A DNA stretch of 59,804 nt, taken from the NCBI GenBank assembly GCA_017536685.1, contig JAFXGW010000001.1, positions 1-59,804 on the forward strand, written 5' to 3'. Origin of the DNA: Clostridia bacterium (GTDB taxonomy: Bacteria; Bacillota; Clostridia; TANB77; CAG-508). Shown here piece after piece: positions 55,011-59,804 of the stretch (the first letter of the stretch is position 1; each line of letters starts with the position of its first letter). Under the pieces are notes generated by a model that had not been told where the DNA came from, ran no database searches, and worked only from the letters and a program-made list of their open reading frames with translations. The position numbers and the translations under genes are program-made.

Positions 55011-55038
55011 AAAGACGACTTTTTTCTAAGTCGTCTTT
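55011..55038 (-). terminator. Terminator after tRNA-Leu
   Basis: AAAGACGACTT / AAGTCGTCTTT stem followed by a T-rich tract on the minus strand. Confidence 0.88.
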
Positions 55039-55127
55039 TGGTGCAGATGGCCGGAATCGAACCGGCACGGGATTTAGGTCCCGCAGGATTTTAAGTCCTG
55101 TGCGTCTGCCAGTTCCGCCACATCTGC
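55039..55127 (-). tRNA. tRNA-Leu (anticodon UAA)
   Basis: 89 nt including an encoded CCA. Acceptor GCAGATG / CATCTGC, D arm with GGCGGAACTGGCAGACGC, anticodon stem CAGGA-CTTAAAA-TCCTG (anticodon TAA), a long variable arm CGGGACCTAAATCCCG as expected for class II Leu tRNA, and T arm GCCGGTTCGATTCCGGC. Confidence 0.97.
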
Positions 55128-55274
55128 ATTTTAACTGGCAATCAGTTTTCCAACTGACAAGTGATATTATACAATTTAAAACAAAAGATGTCAACACTTT
55201 TTTTAAAATTTTTTAAATAATTTTAAATAATTAATAAGTAGAACATTTATATAAAAACTTATCTTAAGCTATTT

Positions 55275-55303
55275 TTGAATTTCATTTCTATATATGTTAT
55301 AAT
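55275..55303 (+). promoter_or_regulatory. Promoter of the gene at 55338
   Basis: TTGAAT (55275-55280), 17-nt spacer, TATAAT (55298-55303). Confidence 0.75.
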
Positions 55304-55337
55304 TAATATTATAGAATCTTATTACAGGAGCCAATAT

Positions 55338-56063
55338 ATGGAGAATTTTAATGTAGAAGAATGTGAAAAAAATATACGATTTGAATTAAAAAACGGTCTT
55401 AATAAAAAAAGAAAAGCAGAAATAAGAAAAAAGCTAGAATGTTTGTCATCAGAAGAAGTTAATCATGATATTGAAGCAATATATAATATTTTAACACCAC
55501 TTTTATATGACAATTTAGAACTTTATTCTGATACGCTTGAAACTTTACTATACAGTTTATTAGAAGGAAAATATGTAGTAGATATAAGTGATAAAATTGA
55601 TATAAATTTAAAAAATAAATTCAATAAATTTTTTAGACAAACAGAACTTGCTTTAGAATTTGCAGAAAAATACTTTAGAGAAACTATTTCTCCAGATTAT
55701 TTAAAATACTTGGACTCAGTCATTTTTGATACTAATAAAATGATTTATAATCAAGATGACATTCTAGTAGAAAATCTATCTACAGGCGATATTCTCAAAA
55801 GAAGTGAAAGATATTCCAATATAAATAATATATATTTTAAAATTTTAGATGAATGTGATGAAATCATAGAACAAAATAAAGAATATTTAGAAAAATACCG
55901 AGAATTGTACACTTTAGCTATAGAATTATATATAAATGAAAATGATGAATACATTCAATACATCAAGCAAATGGAAGTTTTAGATAAAAAAATAAATGAC
56001 AATTACACAAAAATCCCTACTACAGAAGAGTTAACTTCTATTTTAAAAAATGATAATATTTAA
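55338..56063 (+). CDS. Unknown helical cytoplasmic protein
   Basis: 241 aa from ATG 55338, since AGGAG precedes it and a promoter overlaps any earlier start. Not recognised. Almost entirely helical and charged (NVEECEKNIRFELKNGLNKKRKAEIRKKLECL...), no membrane segment. Native AT-rich codon use, unlike the other stand-alone plus-strand genes nearby. Own promoter and terminator. Confidence 0.82.
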   Translation: MENFNVEECEKNIRFELKNGLNKKRKAEIRKKLECLSSEEVNHDIEAIYNILTPLLYDNLELYSDTLETLLYSLLEGKYVVDISDKIDINLKNKFNKFFRQTELALEFAEKYFRETISPDYLKYLDSVIFDTNKMIYNQDDILVENLSTGDILKRSERYSNINNIYFKILDECDEIIEQNKEYLEKYRELYTLAIELYINENDEYIQYIKQMEVLDKKINDNYTKIPTTEELTSILKNDNI

Positions 56064-56069
56064 ATATTG

Positions 56070-56105
56070 AAAACGGCACCCAAAAAGGGTACCGTTTTCT
56101 TTTTC
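56070..56105 (+). terminator. Terminator after the gene at 55338-56063
   Basis: AAAACGGCACCC-AAAAA-GGGTACCGTTTT (one mismatch), then CTTTTTCT. Confidence 0.88.
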
Positions 56106-56122
56106 TAACAACTTTTATACAA

Positions 56123-57505
56123 TTAAAATACCAATTTTTCTTCAATATAAGATTTTACATCTTCTATTTTAATTCTAATTTGTTCCATTGTATCTCTATC
56201 TCTCACTGTTACACATCCATCTTCTAATGTATCAAAATCTATAGTTACACAATATGGTGTACCAATTTCATCTTCTCTTCTATATCTTTTTCCTATGCTT
56301 CCTGCTTCATCATAATCACACATAAAGTATTTAGAAAGTTCTGTATAAACTTCATCAGCTTTTTCAGATAATTTTTTAGAAAGTGGTAAAACAGCAACCT
56401 TGTATGGTGCTAGTGCTGGATGTAATTTTAATACTGTTCTTACATCTCCTTCTCCAACTTCCTCTTCATAATAACTATTACATAAGAAAGCAAGTGTTAC
56501 TCTGTCAGCTCCAAGTGATGGCTCAATACAATATGGTACATATCTTTCATTTGTTTCTGGGTCTAAATAGCTCATATCTTCTTTTGAATGATTTTGATGT
56601 TGTGTTAAATCGAAATCAGTTCTATCTGCAATTCCCCATAATTCTCCCCATCCAAATGGGAATTTAAATTCTATATCAGTTGTTCCATTACTGTAGTGAG
56701 ATAATTCTTCTGGAGAGTGATCTCTCATTCTCATGTTTTCTTCTAACATTCCTAGATTTAATAACCAGTTTTTGCAAAATTCTTTCCAATATGCATGCCA
56801 TTCCAAATCAGTTCCTGGTTTGCAGAAAAATTCAAGTTCCATTTGTTCAAATTCTCTTGTTCTAAATGTAAAGTTTCCTGGTGTTATTTCATTTCTAAAT
56901 GATTTACCAATTTGTGCAATACCCATTGGTAATTTTCTTCTAGTTGTTCTCATAACATTTTTAAAGTTAACAAATATACCTTGAGCTGTTTCTGGTCTTA
57001 AGAAAATTTCTGCTTTAGCATCTTCTGTAACACCTTGGAATGTTTTAAACATTAAATTGAATTTTCTAATATCTGTAAAATTATGTTTTCCACACTCTGG
57101 ACAATTAATATTGTTATCATCCATAAATTTTATCATCTCTTGGTCTGACATTCCATCAGCAACCATATCTCTTCCGTTATCATGTGCCCATTCTTCAATA
57201 AGTTTATCTGCTCTATGTCTTGTTTTACATTCTTTACAATCAATTAATGGATCTGAAAATCCTCCAACGTGTCCTGATGCAACCCATGTTTGTGGATTCA
57301 TAAGAATTGCAGCATCTAATCCTACATTATATTTAGATTCTTGAACGAATTTTTTCATCCATGCTTTTTTTACATTGTTTTTTAGTTCAACTCCAAGTGG
57401 ACCATAATCCCAAGTGTTTGCTAGACCTCCATAAATTTCAGATCCTGGATATACATATCCTCTTGATTTGCATAAACTAACAATTTTTTCCATTGATTCT
57501 ACCAT
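56123..57505 (-). CDS. glyS: Glycyl-tRNA synthetase (single-chain, dimeric class II)
   Basis: 460 aa from ATG 57505 (AAAGGAGG upstream). Opens with [33 protein letters not shown]; motif 2 region [28 protein letters not shown] (about 205-232); [12 protein letters not shown] is motif 3. A zinc-binding segment has DCKECKTRH and CPECGKHN (about 90-145). C-terminal anticodon-binding domain after about 360. It charges tRNA-Gly; controlled by a T-box leader. Confidence 0.97.
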   Translation of the reverse strand: MVESMEKIVSLCKSRGYVYPGSEIYGGLANTWDYGPLGVELKNNVKKAWMKKFVQESKYNVGLDAAILMNPQTWVASGHVGGFSDPLIDCKECKTRHRADKLIEEWAHDNGRDMVADGMSDQEMIKFMDDNNINCPECGKHNFTDIRKFNLMFKTFQGVTEDAKAEIFLRPETAQGIFVNFKNVMRTTRRKLPMGIAQIGKSFRNEITPGNFTFRTREFEQMELEFFCKPGTDLEWHAYWKEFCKNWLLNLGMLEENMRMRDHSPEELSHYSNGTTDIEFKFPFGWGELWGIADRTDFDLTQHQNHSKEDMSYLDPETNERYVPYCIEPSLGADRVTLAFLCNSYYEEEVGEGDVRTVLKLHPALAPYKVAVLPLSKKLSEKADEVYTELSKYFMCDYDEAGSIGKRYRREDEIGTPYCVTIDFDTLEDGCVTVRDRDTMEQIRIKIEDVKSYIEEKLVF

Positions 57506-57592
57506 AATAAAAACCTCCTTTATATTTTTTTCCACAAAGATAATGGTAACCTTCTTTGTAGTTTTTTTCTAAGGATTGGCTTTTGATAAAAC

Positions 57593-57797
57593 AAAAAAGC
57601 TTACATCCTTAGCATAAAGCTAGGGACGCAAGCTCTACTTACGCGGTTCCACCCTAATTGGCATTTTTATACCCACCTTAATTAATATCACTCCAAAGCT
57701 CCAAAATACTTAAGTTCTTATTTGCTTCTCACTAGCGCAAATTCACTGTAAATCCCTTTTTCTAGTATTTCCTCTTTTTCATCGCGAAAACTTTTAT
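57593..57797 (-). promoter_or_regulatory. T-box riboswitch controlling glyS
   Basis: The T-box core AGGGTGGAACCGCG lies at 57655-57642 on the minus strand. A terminator stem AGCTTGCGTCC / GGATGTAAGCT with six T follows (57636-57593). Stem I lies upstream. Uncharged tRNA-Gly should stabilise the antiterminator and allow glyS expression; glycine specificity is inferred from the gene. Confidence 0.94.
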
Positions 57798-57804
57798 TAG
57801 AAGT

Positions 57805-57833
57805 ATTTTACAATATTAATTACAGTCTGTCAA
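57805..57833 (-). promoter_or_regulatory. glyS promoter
   Basis: Minus strand TTGACA (57833-57828), 17-nt spacer, TAAAAT (57810-57805), directly before the T-box. Confidence 0.85.
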
Positions 57834-58013
57834 CTTTTTTATAACAACATTTCAAAATATTATGTAAATTTATCAGTTACTCTTCAATATTCATTTGACA
57901 AAAAGCTTATACTGTGTTAACATAATTAATATTTTCTTTATCCCTCAAACTCCACTGAGTGTACTCAGTGTTTACATAAATTTATTTTACTTCAAGAATA
58001 GTGAGGAACCAGT

Positions 58014-58322
58014 ATGAAAGAATTTTTGTTGATGCTCTTGGTCGTTTTCACATTGGGAGAAATCCTGACCATGGTCTCTTTGGTGATTTTCCAGTTCATC
58101 AAAGTCAAGTCTTCCGCCAATGTGGAACAGAAAGTTTGGATCACCCAGATCGCCTTTGCTCTTTTTACCATTGCAAAGGTAGGCGCAGAATACGCGCTTC
58201 AAATTGCTTTCCGTTTCCCTCTGGCATGGCTGTTAGATCTGGCAATTATGGAAGTAGCCATCATTATCGTGCTCTTCAAAGCTTATAACAAAGTTTTGAG
58301 CAAGAAAGCACAAAACGTATAA
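58014..58322 (+). CDS. Small membrane protein of foreign composition
   Basis: 102 aa. Helices at about 4-28 (LLMLLVVFTLGEILTMVSLVIFQF) and 42-90 (ITQIAFALFTIAKVGAEYA and LDLAIMEVAIIIVLFKAY), basic ends. Not recognised. GTGAGGAA before the ATG; plus-strand TTGACA near 57895-57900 with TAACAT 17 nt on. Codon use (CTG, ATC, GGC, CGC) differs from the flanking genes. Another stand-alone cassette. Confidence 0.75.
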   Translation: MKEFLLMLLVVFTLGEILTMVSLVIFQFIKVKSSANVEQKVWITQIAFALFTIAKVGAEYALQIAFRFPLAWLLDLAIMEVAIIIVLFKAYNKVLSKKAQNV

Positions 58323-58331
58323 CCAATAGCA

Positions 58332-58366
58332 GCAAAAATCCACGGAGAAATTCGTGGATTTTTTGC
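58332..58366. terminator. Bidirectional terminator
   Basis: AAAAATCCACG / CGTGGATTTTT stem with T tracts on both strands, between the membrane protein gene and the converging HAD gene. Confidence 0.88.
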
Positions 58367-58374
58367 ATATATAC

Positions 58375-58995
58375 CTATTCAATTACAATCTCATCAAATG
58401 ATACATATTCTTCTATTTCTTTATTATCTATATCTATTTTTGAACGTTTATTATTTGGTTTTCTAATTCTTATTACTTTTATTGGATTTTTTTCAAACAG
58501 TCCATTTAAATCTCTTGGATCATCATCAATAAAAATTCCATTTGTATAATCTATATCTAATAAAAATTTATATTTTGAAGTTATTATTATTCCATCAAAA
58601 TAATTTGCAATTGTTGATCCCATTAATTTCTTTAATTGGTATTCCATATTTATTGGTTGTACATATGTTAGTATATGAATTTTATGACCTTTTTCTTTTA
58701 ATCTTTCTAAGAATCTTATAGCATCTTCAAATACAATTTCTTTGCCATTACTTAACACTTCATTTACAGCATTTACTACAAGTTCTGAATCAACATTGTA
58801 TTTTTTCCCCATTTTTTCAGCATGTGTAAATATATTATCTAAAGTAGAATTAAAATTATCTTTTGCATCTTGAATTATTGGATCTTTTTCTAATCCTGTA
58901 AGATCTCCTATTTTATTTCCTATTGCAGCAATCATTAAACTTGTAAGCTTGGCTGTTTCATATAAAGTATTATCAAAATCTATATAATAGTTCAT
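58375..58995 (-). CDS. HAD-superfamily hydrolase
   Basis: 206 aa cytoplasmic phosphatase-type protein. Motif I YIDFDNTLYET (Asp nucleophile and acid/base Asp), motif II Thr in HILTYVQP, Lys in SKYKFLL, and motif IV acids in IFIDDDPRDL. The helical cap sits between motifs I and II (about 15-85). Substrate not predictable. GGAG before the ATG. Confidence 0.88.
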   Translation of the reverse strand: MNYYIDFDNTLYETAKLTSLMIAAIGNKIGDLTGLEKDPIIQDAKDNFNSTLDNIFTHAEKMGKKYNVDSELVVNAVNEVLSNGKEIVFEDAIRFLERLKEKGHKIHILTYVQPINMEYQLKKLMGSTIANYFDGIIITSKYKFLLDIDYTNGIFIDDDPRDLNGLFEKNPIKVIRIRKPNNKRSKIDIDNKEIEEYVSFDEIVIE

Positions 58996-59147
58996 TCATA
59001 TTCTCCTTTTTTCAAAAAAATTATACATTTTTCTTCATATACTTTATTTATAACACACCAATCTCTTTTATTCAACAAATACTTTGTAGAATCTTGTAAA
59101 AAAATAATATTTTATCAAAAAATAATTATGAAAACCTTTTTTAGTCA

Positions 59148-59225
59148 TGTGGATAACTGTGGATAATGTGGATAACTCTGTGAATAACTCATTTTAGTGC
59201 ATTTTTTCGACATACTTTATTCACA
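59148..59225. other. DnaA-box cluster, candidate replication origin
   Basis: Three exact TGTGGATAA boxes (59148-59156, 59158-59166, 59167-59175), one TGTGAATAA (59179-59187) and one TTATTCACA in the opposite sense (59217-59225). All fit TTATNCACA. They are followed by about 290 bp of extremely AT-rich DNA with T runs, a plausible unwinding region. Left-side native genes run away from it on the minus strand. Confidence 0.65.
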
Positions 59226-59428
59226 CATATTTTTCATGTATAAAAATATGTTTTCACCACCTTTTTTATGTGTACAGTATATCTGTTTGGTTAACTTCCA
59301 AATTATTCTTTATATATCAAGCTTTTTTCTTGTTTTGTTTTTTTGTCAACTTTTATTTTTATTTTTTAATATTTATTTTATTATATTCACATTTTATAAA
59401 TTTTATGATATATTATAGTATATTTTAT

Positions 59429-59457
59429 TTGACAAATTTTTTTATTTTCAACATAAT
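59429..59457 (+). promoter_or_regulatory. Promoter of the gene at 59525
   Basis: TTGACA (59429-59434), 17-nt spacer, CATAAT (59452-59457). Confidence 0.75.
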
Positions 59458-59524
59458 ATTTTATTATGTTGTTTTAAATGCTCAAAATATTATTAAATAA
59501 TTAAATATATGAAAGGGACTACCA

Positions 59525-59804
59525 ATGAAAGAAAAAATCAAAGAAAAGTTAAATGCCTTTTACAAGTTTTCAAAATTAGATAAATTATCTTCAAATGTAA
59601 AAAAACTTTTCACAACACTAAAAGAAAAAACAATAAACATTCTAAAAAAACTATATTTATTTTTAAGAATAGATAAATTATTAAATATATTAAAAAAAGT
59701 ATGCATATTTTTTAAATTAAATAAAGTATTAAATTTCCTAAAAAAAATATGTATAAAATTAAAATTAGATAAATTCTTTTATATATTAAAAAGTAATGAT
59801 AAAG
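59525..59804 (+). CDS. Repeat-containing Lys/Leu-rich protein, cut by window edge
   Basis: First 93 codons only. AAGGGA before the ATG. Amphipathic units of about 16-18 residues recur (RIDKLLNILKKVCIFFK, LNKVLNFLKKICIKLK, LDKFFYILK). Very rich in Lys, Leu, Ile and Phe. It is not DnaA. Function unknown; a membrane-surface-binding or helical-repeat protein is possible. Confidence 0.75.
   Translation, partial: MKEKIKEKLNAFYKFSKLDKLSSNVKKLFTTLKEKTINILKKLYLFLRIDKLLNILKKVCIFFKLNKVLNFLKKICIKLKLDKFFYILKSNDK

Noticed and set aside
54955..55197. 80-aa minus-strand frame across tRNA-Leu
   Set aside because: It is the translated tRNA gene and its terminator.
57987..58288. Alternative frames over the small membrane protein at 58014
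   Set aside because: The 58014 frame has a ribosome binding site and plausible membrane helices; the others lack both.

Overview
The window is AT-rich DNA of a low-GC Gram-positive bacterium (Bacillota, most likely an uncultured gut-type member of the Clostridia). The evidence is a LexA repressor with a Firmicutes GAAC-N4-GTTC box, a GRTGGNACCGCG T-box leader ahead of a dimeric-type glycyl-tRNA synthetase, AAGGAGG ribosome binding sites, a Spo0A-type DNA-binding domain, clostridial ChW repeats, SipW/TasA-type surface fibre genes and BspA-like leucine-rich-repeat surface proteins. The standard bacterial code fits throughout. Native genes lie overwhelmingly on the minus strand. A tight cluster of DnaA boxes sits at about 59.15-59.23 kb, beside a very AT-rich stretch and a plus-strand gene, so the right end may be the replication origin or another DnaA-binding site.

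Layout, left to right. 1-3.3 kb: lexA (cut by the window edge), obg, and a trpS with an Fe-S-type cysteine set and a Trp-containing upstream mini-ORF. 3.3-4.6 kb: a two-gene cassette of paralogues of unlike base composition. 4.7-7.4 kb: a cadC-cadA metal efflux operon with a clear operator, followed by a 156-bp nested inverted-repeat element. 7.6-11.2 kb: an unknown protein, a long-chain acyl-CoA synthetase and its TetR regulator. 11.5-15.6 kb: a TasA-like fibre locus (pilin, SipW-type peptidase, DUF5305 protein, pilin-like DUF285 protein). 16-22 kb: an unknown gene, carA-carB and a 32-codon membrane peptide gene. In carA the glutaminase Cys and His are both replaced. 22-24.5 kb: a secreted/membrane pair including a DUF2207 protein with an apparent C-terminal frameshift. 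24.5-32.8 kb: four tandem surface proteins with nearly identical TasA-like N-termini and different C-terminal domains. 33-34.8 kb: rpsB-tsf. 35-44 kb: an orphan GHKL kinase, an ECF sigma/anti-sigma pair, a Spo0A-like protein with a degenerate receiver, a two-gene operon of unknown function and a CDF metal transporter. 44-58.3 kb: a mosaic of native genes (ChW-GH25 lysozyme, membrane-bound XRE regulator, discoidin-like protein, tRNA-Leu, glyS) and single-gene cassettes. 58.4-59.8 kb: a HAD hydrolase, the DnaA-box cluster and the start of a repeat-containing plus-strand gene.

The most striking features are: (1) about ten genes in eight or nine loci that differ from their neighbours in codon use, each with its own sigma-A-like promoter, an 80-140 nt leader in several cases, and a strong hairpin terminator, set between native transcription units like phage morons; one is a membrane-anchored WHH-motif nuclease with no visible immunity gene. 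(2) A carbamoyl-phosphate synthase small subunit with a dead glutaminase site, suggesting an ammonia-fed enzyme. (3) A modular TasA-LRR gene array that looks like a platform for surface variation. (4) The DnaA-box cluster. Functions come from motif recognition by eye; no database search was run.
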